Assembly (NCBI GenBank): GCA_030998225.1
Contig: JAPYXD010000680.1
Location: forward strand, 992,001-1,056,000
DNA from: Diplolepis rosae
Taxonomy: Eukaryota; Arthropoda; Insecta; Hymenoptera; Diplolepididae
Direction of reading: 5' to 3'
DNA length: 64,000 nucleotides
Positions 43,539-56,131 of this stretch are shown in pieces (position 1 is the first letter of the stretch; each line of letters begins with the position of its first letter). Under the pieces are notes generated by a model. It worked only from the letters and a program-made list of their open reading frames with translations, was not told the DNA's origin and ran no database searches. The translations under genes and the position numbers were made by a program.

Positions 43539-44623
43539 CGAGGGTCGTTCAATATGTCCTTAGAAAATCCAAGAGATGGCGCTCGTAGTATCGAAACTGG
43601 TTAGGTTTAGTAAGTATCGTAAGTATCATTACTCACTAAACAGCTGTTAAAGTCTCAGTTATATCCATCACATGGTTTCATTTTTATTGTCGATTGAAGC
43701 AAGAAACTTTTGTGTATTTAGAAAAATGGAAAAAAGTGAGTTTCGAGCGGTGATTAGACACTTATATTTAAAAGGCATAACAAAAAAAGAGATCAAAGCT
43801 GAGTTGGATGAATTTCATAGCACATCTACTCCTTTGTTTGCAATTGTTTACAATTGGGTAAATGAGTTTAAACGTGGCCGTACATCCACAAAAGATTAAC
43901 ATCGTTCGAGACGTCCATTGGAAATGACTATCCCCGAAATGATTGACAAAATCCACGATATGGTTTTCAGTGATTGACGAATCAAAGTGCACGAAACAAT
44001 TCAGGCCACAGGCATATCGTAAAGTGCAGTGTTTTCAATTTTGCACGAAACATTAGGCGTGAAAAAAATCTCGGCAAGATGGATCCCGCATTTGCTCTTA
44101 GAGGAGAATAAACGCAATCGTAAGGTCGACTCTGAGGCTATTTTGGCGCTTTTTCGTCGCAATCCTGACGATTTATGCGTCGATACATAACTGTGGACGA
44201 AGCATAGATACACCACTACACTCCAGAGACAAACGAACAGTCCAAACAGTGGGTTTTTGAAGTCAAACTGGAGCGTATCATGCATAGTTATTGAACCTAA
44301 GTCTCCTTATACTCCTCCGTGGCCCATACTTTCAAGTTTGCGTAACGAACTTACCTTTTGGTCCGTTAGATGGCGACACTTGATGGTGCTAGAAGTAACG
44401 AAAAATCACGGCGCTAACGCAAATCACGCAATTGTACCCCCATACGCGGAAGTTATTGATAATTCCCACGGGAATTATTGATAAATCCCGCATTTTTCGT
44501 GTGTACCCCAAAAAGGAGATTTTCTTCCCGCGTTTCCGGCAAAAAGTGGCTATTTCTGTGCATGCATAAGAAAGAATAATTTGTTTTTCTATCTTTTTCT
44601 AAGGACTTATTGAACGACCCTCG
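43539..44623 (+). mobile_element. Mariner with both ends, partly replaced inside
   Basis: CGAGGGTCGTTCAATATGTC is inverted at the right end (one mismatch) and TA flanks both sides (43537-43538 and 44624-44625). Confidence 0.9.
43726..44285 (+). pseudogene. Mariner transposase, N-terminal half, with stops
   Basis: MEKSEFRAVIRHLYLKGITK and VYNWVNEFKRGRTSTKD form the usual N-terminus. Stops follow at 43897-43899 and near 43975 and 44022. The frame then reads LHETLGVKKISARWIPHLLL and runs, with a shift, to the TTLQRQTNSPNSG/ETNEQSKQWVFEVK region. Sequence beyond about 44285 is unrelated to transposase, so the second and third catalytic Asp residues are missing. Confidence 0.83.
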
Positions 44624-44639
44624 TACGTACTTGAATTTT

Positions 44640-45400
44640 CAAACGCGTTTTTCTCGAAAGAGCATTTTTTGAAGCTGCGTGCACGATATCTCGAAAAGTT
44701 TTCAACCGATTTCGCTCGAATTTTGCACACATCTTGTACACATCTCTAGTTTTGGCCTGAACTAGACTAATTGAGATGTCTTATCTAGTTTCTTTTCATT
44801 AATATTTAATTCCAGTTCACACAACAGTCACAGTCCCACCGATCAAAATGCTGTTTTGTTTTTTTTATTTTTTTTCACATGTGTCGTCCAAGCGCTGTGG
44901 AGCCAATTCTAATTGTTATTATGTCTTTGAACAAATTTTAAATAGTGTTCGAATGTTAATAAACTTCTTCGGAAAGTTTTAACTTTGTGTGTTTTTATGG
45001 CTCCTCAAATCAATTTTCGATAAAAGCAACAAAGAAACCGCCTTCAAAGTAGATGACCCCCTTGATCGTGAAAAAAAAATATTCGATCCAATACTCACCA
45101 ACTTTTTTTTCATGAAGAATACTAAAAATTTTCGGTGCTCGTATACAGAAGGTTCCAAAACCAATAAAAATGACCGTTGTATTCTGAATTTTTGTTACCT
45201 GCAACAAAAGAAAATATTATTATAATATTAATAATTTATTTCAACCAAAAAAAAAAAAATTGGAAATCAATTTTCTTCTAAATTCATGATAAATTCTCGA
45301 AAACGTTCTGCATAATAATTCAAAAACTCTATCTGCAGCTAACCCGCCCCAAGCATATTACTTGCTACGGCCTTGTGTGAGATGTAAATTTTTAATCTTA
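44640..45400. other. No gene; contains the ACGCGTTTTTCTCGAAA repeat motif
   Basis: ACGCGTTTTTCTCGAAA near 44647 is the inverse of the motif at 5681 and 63637. The rest is AT-rich and without supported features. Confidence 0.4.
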
Positions 45401-46426
45401 CATTCTTAAAACAAACTATTGAATGTCAAATGATTCCTTTTACTATTAAATGATTTTCTATTCAAAGTTGTCATGAGAGGAAATCCTTTAACAGCTAAAG
45501 GATTGTCGTTTCAAATGCTGCCCTTTTACTGTCAAGGTATTTCCTTTGGTCTGGAAATGATATCCTTTGTCGTTCAAAGGAAATATAATTTCGAGGATAC
45601 AAGTACACAAGCCCAACTTTGACAAATGCTAATATTAAATCGATCATTCTTAATACTATAATAACGAGCCGTCAAAGATTTCCGCTCAAAGAAATTTTGA
45701 GATACAACTTTGATGAAAACCATAATATTAATTGAAATTCAAGCACGCTTTACAAAATCATTTAAGAAAATCATTTAAGAAAAAATTAATAAATTTATAA
45801 TGCTTTGATTATCAGAAGCAATGAAAAATGAGGTTATGCGGATAAAAATTGTTTATTTTGGTATACGAACGTACATTTCAAAATGTTTACTTCGCACTAT
45901 AGGATTTCCAATATTTTAATGAAATCCATTTTCTTAAGCATCCACCTTAATTAATCGCGGTGATAAAAGAATACGAGGTGTGTCCGAAAAGTATCCGCTC
46001 TGCGTTTATATCTTCGCGCAAGAGCGCTCGATTGGCCTCTGCGGGGTATGAGTGCAACTAGTAGTCCCTCACGAACTCCCTGAATGCCGTAGTCACCGGC
46101 CGGAAGCCTTGGGTTGCGCGCAGCGTATCTTTATGTCCAACGTGCTTTTTCCGTTCGTCGCATTTGTTTACAGTTGAAAATGAAAAAGAACAGATTAACG
46201 AATTTGCATCAAGTTTTTCTTCAATCTCGACAAGAGTTGTATGGAGACGATTGAAATGATACAGAAGACCTTTGTGGACGAAAGTATGGGCATAACACAG
46301 ATAAAGGAGTGGTACAGGCGGTTTAAAAAGTCAAAGTCGGAGCCATGTCAAGTCAATGCTGATTACTTTTTTCGATTGTGAGGGTGTTGTGCACTATGAA
46401 TTTGCTGCAAGAGGTCAGACGATCAA

Positions 46427-46612
46427 CAATAGTATATTACATTACAAGAGGCGAAACACAGCGATTGCAATGAGTGTGAAGTTTGCTGCCCGAGCGAAGC
46501 GAGGGCTGCAATCACACGAGTTTCATTCGCTGTGTTTTGTTTCGAGCAATGTATACTATTTTTCATAGCAACTCTTTTGAGAATCTGATTGGCTGTAACT
46601 GTGGAGCGGGTT
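46427..46612. repeat. GCCCGAGCGAAGCGAGGGC fold-back, copy 2
   Basis: AGTATATTACATTAC at the left and ATGTATACT at the right enclose nested palindromes (CGAAACACAGCGA with TCGCTGTGTTTTG, and the GC core). It is closely related to 18521-18655. Confidence 0.75.
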
Positions 46613-46639
46613 GAAACAGCGACTTTCTTTTGCTTCTCT

Positions 46640-46826
46640 TGATACTCTCTTGATTCTCTTTTGCTTGTCTTGATACTCTCTTGATTCTCTTTTGCTTCTC
46701 TTGATACTCTTTTGATTCTCTTTTGCTTCTCTTTATACTCTCTTGATTCTCTTTTGCTTTTCTTGATACTCTTTTGATTCTCTTTTGCTTCTCTTGATAC
46801 TTTCTGGATTCTCTTTTGCTTCTTTC
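46640..46826 (+). repeat. 31-bp minisatellite, about six copies
   Basis: GATTCTCTTTTGCTTCTC and TTGATACTCTCTT form a unit whose copies start at 46652, 46683, 46714, 46745, 46776 and 46807. The period is exactly 31 bp, with few changes. Confidence 0.9.
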
Positions 46827-46844
46827 TCTGCTCTTTCTGTCATA

Positions 46845-47724
46845 TACAGTCTGTTCAACAAGAGCGAGTTCTCGGTTTTTCGAAAACTATTAGATATTTT
46901 TGAACTTTTTTTTTTTAATGAAAGTACATTTAAAGGACTACGGCGCAATTACCAAGGCGATTCAGTAGCGCTCGAATCGTCGAAGAGAGCAGACGTGAGT
47001 CATAATGAGTTCTGTGTACGCGAAAAGTTTTGAAGCGGTCTTCTTGTGTACCCATCAAAGGGACCACTTATGTCCTATATGCCGTTGCTAAATACATCAA
47101 AAAGTCGAAATCGTTCGTGAAGAAGTGGGTTGAGCGTTATAAAGCCAGTAAAAAACACCCCGTGAATGTCCATGTTTGGGGATGCTTCTCACAGCGCGGT
47201 TTTGGGTGTTTAGAGCTCTTCACCGCGAACTTTAATGCTCAGAAAATGCTCCAAATATATGAACGTGGTCTTCTAAGGTCTGCTACAAAGATGTTTGGAG
47301 CCGATACGGCCGATTGGATCTTACAAGAAAATAACGACCCGAAAAATCGAAGCCGTCTCTGCACCGCCTGGAAAACAGAAAATGGCATCACAACTTTGGA
47401 CTGGCCATCACAGTCCCCCAATGCGAATCCAATCGAAAATGTCTGAGTGTTTTAAAGAGGAAGCTTGCGGGAAAACGTGTCTTCACCCTGAAACAGCTCT
47501 CGCAAAAAATCAGGAAGATATGGCATGAATTACCAACGGACTACGCTGAAAAATTAGTGGAAAGCATGTCGAAAAGGTGCCAGGCCATTCTGGACAACGA
47601 TGGGGACTGGACTATTTATTAGATAGTAGCGCCGTAGTCCTTCGAGAGTACTTTTATTAAAAAAAAAAAACGTTTTAAAATCTCTAATAGTTTTCGAAAA
47701 ATCGAGAACTCGCTCTTGTTGAAC
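46845..47724 (+). mobile_element. Tc1-type element
   Basis: GTTCAACAAGAGCGAGTTCT at the left and its inverse at 47705-47724 begin inverted ends of about 75-100 bp, with ACTACGGCGC at the inner edges. The outermost bases on the right are changed. Confidence 0.85.
47005..47622 (+). pseudogene. Tc1 transposase with central deletion, D-to-N change and nonsense codon
   Basis: The start MSSVYAKSFEAVFLCTH shifts frame near 47050 into AVAKYIKKSKSFVKKWVERY. A deletion joins this to HVWGCFSQRGFGCLELF, so the first catalytic Asp is lost. In the second motif the usual QxDNDPKH reads LQENNDPKN, replacing the catalytic Asp by Asn. The third motif (DWPSQSPNANPIENV) keeps the catalytic Glu, but the following Trp codon is TGA. 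The remaining frame (LKRKLAGKRVFTLKQLSQKI, DNDGDWTIY) ends at 47620-47622. Confidence 0.88.
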
Positions 47725-48831
47725 CCTTTTCATCCTGGTATTTGAGGGTATGTGATGCGTAATGACGTCACAAATGTCCAACCACTTTTTATATTATTTA
47801 TATTCATCGGGTTGATTAGGACAGGAATGTAAATATAATCGTGAAATTGTAGGCAACAATGAGGAATCCATCAAAAAATCAATCTCCGGTACCATTTGGA
47901 TTTTTATTTCGAAAAATAAAATTTTTTTAAATTAATGTTTTCGAAACAAAATTTGATATGTACCAGACATTGATACTTTGATACATTCCTCATTATTTTC
48001 CAAAAGTCTGGTACTATATTTTCGTTTCTCTCTTAATCAATACGATAAATATAAATAATAATAAGCCGTTGCTAATTCCTGACGTCATTAGGAATTATAT
48101 ACTTTTAAAAATGGAGAATCATAGAGGAGGTAAGGAGAATCTTCGTTGCTACTCTTTAAGATCTTCCAAGGTGCAGAAACGGAAATATCTGCAGGAGAAG
48201 AGCATCAACAGAGGATCAAAATTACATTGATTTAAGCAGCTAATACGCCTCTTTTGATTCTCTTAAGTCCTCGAAAATGGAGCATCTTAGAGAATCAATA
48301 GAGAATCAATAGTTCGACTCGGGGATTCAGAGTAATGCGACGCGCGAGCTGAAGGCCATTCCAAAGTCTGCCTTCGAGGACTGCTTTAAGATGTGGAAGC
48401 ACCGCTGGGCGCGCGTGGTTCAATCAAATTGGGGCTACTTCGAAGGATGCCACGGTCCGGATGACCAAGAATAGCACCAACGCGGAGATATGAACGCTGG
48501 TCAGATACTTTTCGGGCACACCTCGTATATCGCACAACACAAAAATTATTCGTGCATATCGCACTGTTAAGCACTAGACAATGTATACTCACTGATTGGC
48601 AGGCGCACTTCGTTTGCTCGCCTACAAATGCAATTCTTTAATAGTTAAAGGGTTTTTTTTCAGAGTCAAATGAAATCTTTTATGAGTAAAACTATTTTCG
48701 TATTGCATCTTACAGGTGAGTTTTTTGACAGTGAAACGATTCTGTTGATAGACTAAAGAAATCTACTTAATTTCAATGGATGCATTCTGAAAGGAACGTA
48801 ATTTCACTATCAATAGACTTTTTTTTAGAGT

Positions 48832-50551
48832 GTATTTTTCAAAGATTGATGTTTCTCTTGATCAGACGAACCTGGGTTTTCCCGAAAAAAAATTTCTGAA
48901 AAATAAGAAATGAGATAAAAGGAAGTGAGGAATTATACTTAAACATATAAGATTTTTTACGTGCCCTATTAGAAGATGAATATAAGCACGGAACTTGAAT
49001 GCGCTGGAGAGAAAAAAGTACAATGATTATAAGAAAACTCTTTTGACAAAAATTGTAGAGAATTAAAATAGCTACAATTGCAATCAATAGTTTTTTCGAC
49101 TAAAATCATTGGAAAATTAGAAAAAATAGAAAAACCACTTTTCTCATTTTTCAAACGATAGTTATAAACAATATAATACAATTATGAAAAAAATTCTAGA
49201 ATACAAAGTTGTTGCAAATTTGGTTCTCTACAAAATTTTCCTCACAAGTTTTTACATAGGATCGAAAATGCGGAAGTTATTGGTAAAAAGTAAACTCACC
49301 CTTAAAAAAACATTCTTCTGCAAGGGGTCGAAGGTTGAAAATTTGGATTTAAGCTAGTTTCTTACACAATCCTTATTTTACTATACTACTAAGAATGATG
49401 CATACTGGGCCTCTGGTCTAAGATTATGATGTTCTCACATAAATATGTCTCGCCCATATGAGATGGAGTCTGTCGGCTCACCAAAGGACAAGCGAGTTGG
49501 GCACGCGAAGTCCATAACTCTCACTAAACCATTTCTTTAGAGAAGAAGAGCCGTTCCTCAATTTCGTAAATTATATTTTATTCAGTCTCGAAAATTCGCA
49601 GATAAACACGTGTTCGTTTGATCATGACGTTAGGGTCACAAGTCACCATATTTTATAAAGAAATAAAAATTGGTTTTGTTCAATTTGAAGACACAAAATA
49701 TTTTAAAATTTGAACTTGAGATAAGAAGAAAGAAAGATGGAAATGAAAAAGAATGAGACCACTCTCGCTCTTGGACAATATTTCAATAAAATATCTCAAC
49801 CTAATGAAAGCAGAATTGCTTTACTTGCCTTGAGTCAGGCAACAAAAGTTCCCTGCCACGAGATTAAAATGTTTAATACAACCCTTTTAGGGGAGTGGAA
49901 AATATTCATGGCAACGATGCTTGCACTACTGAAATAAAGAGGGAAATGACGAAGAAGAAGCAGATTTAATGAAACGCAAAAGAACCTGAGCAAAGGCATA
50001 TCTGTAATTCAAATTCTCTGGAGTGAGAAGGAATGAAAAATGAAAAAGCCAGAAACAAGAGAAGAACAAAATCGGCCATAACATTTGCTAATCCGATTTG
50101 AAGTTCCTATCCGATTCTTTCTCTTGAATCACGTCCTTGGCGTTTGGTACGAAGAGCTTTAAGGAAAAGAAGCTAATTTTCTCTTCTTAATTACATCTGG
50201 GACTCGGCCAATGATCAACAGAAGCGCATGTCCTGAATTTTTATCACCTAAAGCTCGACTTCTTTGCGAGCATCATAAAAATTCTTGATTAATTATTCAG
50301 ATTACGGATTAAAATTCGATTTAAAAATTTCATCCTACTAATTTAAGGATATCCAAATGGTACATTCAGCCTCAAGATTAATATTCCCAGTCTTTATATT
50401 GCGCTATTAATTCGAAGAAATAATTGAATTTATGTGTTTTTCCTGGGGCGCATGAGTATTCCACAAAATGTAAATTTCCTAAAATTTATTTTACCAAAAT
50501 TCATGTAACCAAATTACCAATTGCTCTAATTTTTATGTTTCCGATTTATCA
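48832..50551. other. AT-rich DNA without a supported feature
   Basis: A frame at 49737-49937 (MEMKKNETTLALGQYF...) has no recognisable motif or splice support. Nothing else stands out. Confidence 0.4.
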
Positions 50552-51122
50552 CATAAAATAATGTTTATATTTCCAAATAACTATGTATCCGAATTTTTAT
50601 GTCTCCGAAACATTTTATTTGACAATTTTCATATTACCGAAACGTCATTTAACCTCATTTTTATTTATCCGAATTAATATTTGTCATAATTTTTATATTT
50701 CCGAATCACTATTTCTCTTAATTCCTATACTTCACCGAATTGGCATTTTATGGTACAGATAAACCATTTGACCTAAAACAATTCGGGCCGAAAAATAACG
50801 ACACCAAATTCAAATGCAGCCAAACAGAATTCATAATAATTTAAATCAAAAATTATAATTGGCTGCATTTGAATTTAGTGTGTTATTTTTCGGCCCGACG
50901 TGTTTTAGGTCAAATGTTTTATCTGTAAAATGCCAATTCGGTGAAGTAGAAATTAGGAGAAATAGTGATTCGGAAATATAAAAATAATGACAAATATTAA
51001 TTCGGATAATTAAAAATGAGGTTAAATGACGTTTCGGTAATATGAAAATTATGTCAAATAATGATTAGGAGATATGAAAATTCGGATACATAGTTATTTG
51101 GAAATATAAACATTAATTTATG
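50552..51122. repeat. 571-bp palindrome (fold-back element)
   Basis: Arms of about 265 bp, starting CATAAAATAATGTTTATATT and mirrored at 51122, meet at an AT-rich centre near 50838. Each arm repeats a unit around CCGAATYAYTATTTSTC, so it is a palindrome made of tandem units. GGCTGCATTTGAATTT lies at the inner edge of both arms. Confidence 0.82.
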
Positions 51123-51149
51123 AGAAAGTAATTATGTTTTTGAAGGTTT

Positions 51150-51260
51150 TATGTAAAAAATAACTTTCGAAATTTTCATCAAATCTTTATGTTTTGAGAC
51201 CCCCTGAGTCAGAAAAAACGGTTTTTATTAAAGTGTTTGTCGGTCTGTAGGTCGTATACT
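51150..51260 (+). repeat. Fragment of the CTTTAYGTTTTGAGACCCCC repeat
   Basis: ACTTTCGAAATTTTCATCAA and TTTTGAGACCCCCTGAGTCA, then GTGTTTGTCGGTCTG, match the longer copy at 54150-54250. Confidence 0.7.
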
Positions 51261-52200
51261 CAATAATTCTTGAATTTCCACAATGTTTTTTGTAAAAATA
51301 AACAAGTTATTTTACATGAACTTTTACAGGAATTTGGTCACGTGATCTAGTTGATCCATGCCCTTAATTATATCCTTGCAGACTTTAAACTTTGACGATA
51401 TAGCGTAATTTTCAGAAGAATTATTTTAGGGATTCAAATAATCTGATTAGCTCCAGTAATTAATGTAAAAATTTTAATTATAAAATTGGAAAATGTATAA
51501 GTGGATTTCTTTCAACACTTCACAACGAAATAAAAAGTTAGAAGAAATAATTCAATGCAACAAATGTTTTTGATGCACGGAAACTTTTTTATATTAAAAT
51601 TTTGGGTGATTTTAATTAAGAATAGTTTCGATTAAATCTACCAAATTACCCAATTTACAAGAAATAAGGTAGATACAAGAAAAAAATTTAGTTAAATAAA
51701 TCAAAATAAATAAATCGAAAAAAATAGATCGAAGAACGGAAAAAATGAGACATTATTTATGGAAACAAAATTAAAATAGAGACACATATTTGCTTTACGT
51801 GCTTGAAATATCCTGTGATTTATCAACGGTAATTAAACGCGTGAATGTCGACAACGGCTGCGAGTCGATGACCAATGGCCAGTGCGTGAGTTTCGTATTA
51901 ATGGATATTTTTATTTTTCTTCTCACCATACTTTATGTTTTCTCACTTTTATTTTGACAGTTTGTCAACAATTCATTGTGTTTACTCCGAATTTTATAGA
52001 AAAGATGATATTAAAAGTAGATAGCAAGCCAAAGCTTTTATTATAATTAACATTACTTATTTAATTACATCTATGCAAATTATATTATGAATGACATTAT
52101 TCAGATTATAAAACTGAAGCTTTCTGATTATCTGGCAATCTTTTCAATGGGCTGACTCACTTACTTTTAATGGCATTATATGGTGTATGGGAACGCTTCT

Positions 52201-53040
52201 ACTCAGAAAATAAGTCCTCCATAATACTTATGACTTAATAATGTGATATGCACTCGTAATCCATTATCACAGTATATGATCACACTTTCAGAATAAAAGG
52301 CACAATTTTTTGCGCTAACATCTCTATTTTTACATTGTTTCACAAGTAACTTATGCAAATTTATCAGTAATTTATTGTTAATTTATTTTTATTTATTTTA
52401 ACATAGAACATTTTATCAGAAATAAAATGACTTACTATTATTTAATTTCTTGTGCATTCATAAAAATATTTGGTTGGACTTACTAAGAAAGTTGGACTCG
52501 GAAAAATATTTGGTAAATTCTACAAAAGTTCAGTTGAATTGACTAAAAAAATTGCTTATCATAAGTTTGACTAAATTTTTGGTTGAATCAACCAAAGAAT
52601 TTGTTTTATGCAACCAAAGATGGTTCTGTCCCACTAAATTTTGATTAATTAAACCTAATTTTGTTTGATTTAACCAAAGATTTACTGAAATCAAAAAAAT
52701 TCTATCAACTGAATGATTCATTAACATAATACAATGAATTTTGTTCCATTCAACCAAGATTTGGTTGAATTAAGCAAAATTTTTCAATGAATCAAAAAAA
52801 TACTGTTAAATAAACGGATTGATTAGGATTTTGTTAGGAAAAGATAAAAAAATTGGTTGCAAAAACTTATTCTCAATCCAAGACAATGTTAATTGATTCA
52901 AAAAATTTACCAGTCCAATCAACCAAAGTAATTGATCTACAAAAGAATCGGTTGCTGTAACCAAATATTCAATTGAATAAACCAAAATTTCAATTGGTCA
53001 AACTGAGTTTTTGTTGAATTAACTAAACTTTTTTCTGAGT
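52201..53040. mobile_element. MITE with ACTCAGAAAA ends and TTGGTTGAATCAACCAAA units
   Basis: ACTCAGAAAA is exactly inverted at 53031-53040. The right two thirds is a run of degenerate units around TTGGTTGAATYAACCAAA in both directions. A similar single end lies at 56962. Confidence 0.55.
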
Positions 53041-54124
53041 GCACTTTTTAAATCTAAATCAATCGATAATTATAAAAATACAGATAATGATTACACAATA
53101 CGTAAAACAGAGGTATAAGGAACATATAGATACAGCAATTCCCACCAGGGGCTTGCTGTAGAAACTTCACAAAAGTAGTTGTCTGTTCCGTCACTCTGTA
53201 TGATTTACAGATAAGGGCAATGCTAGAAGTCTCGACAACTCATAAAACAATGAAAACACGCATTTATTCCCTCGGGATTAAGGCAATACGTGTTTAAACA
53301 TACCATGGATTGCACCTTTCCTGCATATATAAATTTAATAAAAATTTAGTTCAAAATATATTTTAATTTTGAAATTATATATTGAATTTCTCTAACGAAA
53401 TTTTAAGTTGTTTACAGTACTTTTCTTAATGATTTCAACTAATTTCCGACAAGTAGTATTTTTACGAACAAAAAAATTCAATTAGAACTTTCTGTATACT
53501 GTTAGAAATATTTGGGAATTTGCAAAGTTTTTTCTTTACAAAAGTAATGTAAAATTTGATGATATTTATGATGTTTTTGAGTAAAGATACACTGTAACAA
53601 AAATCGTAATTTTCCAATACATAGGTGATGAAATATTTCAATAATAAATTGAAAAAATACTCTTGTATCGAATTATTTCAATAATTTACAAGAAATATTC
53701 CAATCCCTATTGGATTTTTTTTCAGTATTGAAATTTTTTATATGTAGTCTTAGAATTTTTTAGTCAGACACGCAATATTTGGTACATCATTGAATATTTC
53801 CTACATGATCTATATAAATATTTCAGAACATATATTGCTTAATTACTTCCAATACTTTATTGGAAGTTTAAAAAAAAAAAATTTTAGAATTTATTAATTA
53901 ATTATAGATAGGACTTGCACAGAAAAAATTTTTTGTACAGTTTTTGTTACAGTTTTACTGTATCGAAAATTTAGTTATTTAGTCCAATTTTATAGTGTCA
54001 AACTTGGAATTTTTTTACATCATTTTTTAACAGTATGTTCATCGGTCACACATTCAAGATTTTAAGTTTCTCCCTCTGTCTTTTTACAAGAAATTTTTCT
54101 GTACAAGTTTTTACATTCTCATCA

Positions 54125-55135
54125 TGGATGAGAAGGTATTGGTTTTATGTGAAAAATGACTTTCGAAATTTTCATCAAATCTTTACGTTTTGAGACCCCC
54201 TAAGTCAGAAAAAAGGGTTTTTACGAAAGTGTCTGTCTGTCTGTCTGTCCTTAGGTCGTGCGCGGCATAACTCTCGATAGAATTATCAGATTGAATTGAG
54301 CTTTGGTACACTTTATCGGAGCCGAAAAAGTATAAGGACAAGTTCGTTAACCAGCCACATCCAATCAAAATTGAGGGATGGAGCACTACTTTTGTGTTTT
54401 TGAAAATAATTTTTTGAAAAAATAAAAAATTTCAATACTGGTTTTAGATAGTGCTCATAAATCTCTAAAAATTATCCTGATAACATTTTTTAATTAAATC
54501 AAAATTAGAAATGTTACAGCATATTCAAATTCGAAAAAAGTCAAATATCAAAATTGCATTATCCACTTAAATTATACGAGATACAAAAAAACGTTATGAT
54601 AGAATATTATTTTATACATAAAGACCTACAAATTTTAATTGTAACATTTTTTCATAAGATACATATTTTTCTTCTTAATTAAAAAAAAACTATTGAAATT
54701 CCAAAATTCAATTTTTTAACAATAATATGTAAAATAAGAAAAAAACGTAAGAATAGAAAGTTGTTAGTTTCAAAAAGATCTACAAGTTTTGTCTCACACA
54801 GTTTCTGATAAAACATATATTTTTCGTTTCAATTCCAAAAAATACGATTAAAATTCAAAAATTCCATTTTTTAGACAAAATATGTGAGATACAAAAAAAA
54901 CTTTGAGATGAAAAATTGTTTGGCTAAATAAGGTCTACACATTCTTATCGAGAAATTTCTCGACAGGATGTATATTTTAATTTTTTGATTTTTAATATTG
55001 AAAAAATTCGATTTTTTTCACCAAAATATGTGAGATACGAAATAAGCGTTGTTCTGCAAAATCGTTCCCTTAAATAAAGTCTACGATTGTTTTTCCTTTT
55101 TTAGATATTTGGAAGAAAATAAATTATTTTAATCA
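54125..55135 (+). repeat. Inserted repeat with GTCT microsatellite and 145-155-bp tandem units
   Basis: It begins with the ACTTTCGAAATTTTCATCAA block and a GTGTCTGTCTGTCTGTCTG tract. Units marked by AAATATGTGAGATACRAAA follow at about 54724, 54879 and 55023. The last unit matches 1010-1140. Confidence 0.7.
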
Positions 55136-55159
55136 TGTAATTTATTAAAAAGTTACAAA

Positions 55160-55530
55160 AATGCATACAGAAAATCGAGCGCGAAGCGCGAGTGTCATGA
55201 TGAGAATGTGTTCCTTAAGGCCGATAGAGCCTTAAGTAAATTGAATTTCCTGTTTCACTTAAACTGAAAAAGAAACTTAGTGAATTTGAGAAAAAGACTA
55301 ATTTACATCATCTTTAATATCATTAAATTGGTTTGAGCTTCAGTATTAAATTATAAGAAATAAACTTAAACGTTTGCGAAGAGCACAAGACCGAGCGCGA
55401 AGCGCGAGGTCCAGAAAGAACGGAGCGCGAAGCGCGACGATCGAATCGCGCGCCCTAGGCGCGCTCAGACTTGCGAGCTGCGCGCGAAGCGCGCAATGAG
55501 AATGTGCCCGCGAAGCGGGCAGATTTTTTT
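55160..55530 (+). repeat. GC-hairpin repeat, best copy
   Basis: Six short palindromes are visible: GAGCGCGAAGCGCGAG (near 55173 and 55393), GCGCGAAGCGCG (near 55425), GCGCGCCCTAGGCGCGC (near 55447), GCGCGCGAAGCGCGC (near 55482), and finally GCCCGCGAAGCGGGC followed by AGATTTTTTTT. They stand out sharply from AT-rich DNA. The copies at 4440-4840 and 33720-33932 keep the same order and the same hairpin plus T-run end. Confidence 0.8.
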
Positions 55531-56131
55531 TACATTTTTTTACATTTTTCTTACATTTTACATTTTTAACATTTAATTTATACCATTTATAGTTTCACTT
55601 GTACAATTTCATTCATATTGGTTAACCAAAATTGTCATCTTTCACACGTGTTACTTTTAAGTCTCTCTTGTTAGTATTTCTTTCAAATTAAGGTTTTACA
55701 CCTTTACTTTTTAGCAAATTTAGTTATTTAGACCAATTTTTTAATTTCAAACTTGCAATCCTTTTACATTATTCTTAACATATTTTTCATCGGTCACAGT
55801 TTCAAATTGTTCAAGTTTCTTCCTTTGTATTTTTATAGAAATATTTTTTTCTGTACCGTTCATTACAATTCAGTTTAGACCAATTTTATAGGTTCACATG
55901 CATAATTCATTTATATCATTGTATTACAATGTCTCTTTAAGGTTCTTTTTAGCAATTTTACGGAAAAAAAATTTTTTTGTACAGTTTTGTTACAGTTTTA
56001 CTGTATTGCAAATTTAGTTACTTAATCCAATTTTATTTTCACACCTGCGATTCTTATATCACTTTTTTACTACAATGTTTATCCGTCGCACGGTCAATTC
56101 TTAAGATTCCTCCTTTGTATTTTTTATAGAA

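Larger units (their letters stand above)
46180..48474 (+). pseudogene. Mariner transposase, both termini only
   Basis: The N-terminal part, with frameshifts, contains ETIEMIQKTFVDESMGITQI and KEWYRRFKKSK near 46240-46340. The C-terminal part near 48335-48474 reads ATRELKAIPKSAFEDCFKMW, then KHRWARVVQSNWGYFEG and a TAG. About 2 kb of later insertions lies between, and the catalytic domain is gone. Confidence 0.78.
45974..48525 (+). mobile_element. Mariner (CGAGGTGTGTCCG tips) with nested insertions
   Basis: CGAGGTGTGTCCGAAAAGTA at the left and its near-inverse at 48506-48525 are flanked by TA (45972-45973 and 48526-48527). Inside are a fold-back repeat, a 31-bp minisatellite and a Tc1 element. 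Confidence 0.85.
45401..48831 (-). mobile_element. CACTCTAAAA-type transposon holding a mariner
   Basis: The left end (CATTCTTAAAACAAACTATT) and the right end (AATAGACTTTTTTTTAGAGT) correspond, inverted, to the two ends of the short element at 27231-27641. The flanking triplets TTA and GTA differ at one position. Subterminal sequences such as GCCCAACTTTGACAAATGC also match. A 2.55-kb mariner insertion fills most of it. Confidence 0.75.

Noticed and set aside
46640..46826. CRISPR-like regular repeats
   Set aside because: Units are contiguous without unique spacers and the DNA is eukaryotic. It is a minisatellite.
49737..49937. Open frame of 66 codons
   Set aside because: There is no motif, homologue in the window, splice signal or compositional shift.
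53591..53953. Element bounded by CACTGTAACAAAAAT and TTTTTGTTACAGT
   Set aside because: The right tip is part of a tandem repeat unit that occurs again at 55974, and no duplication fits.
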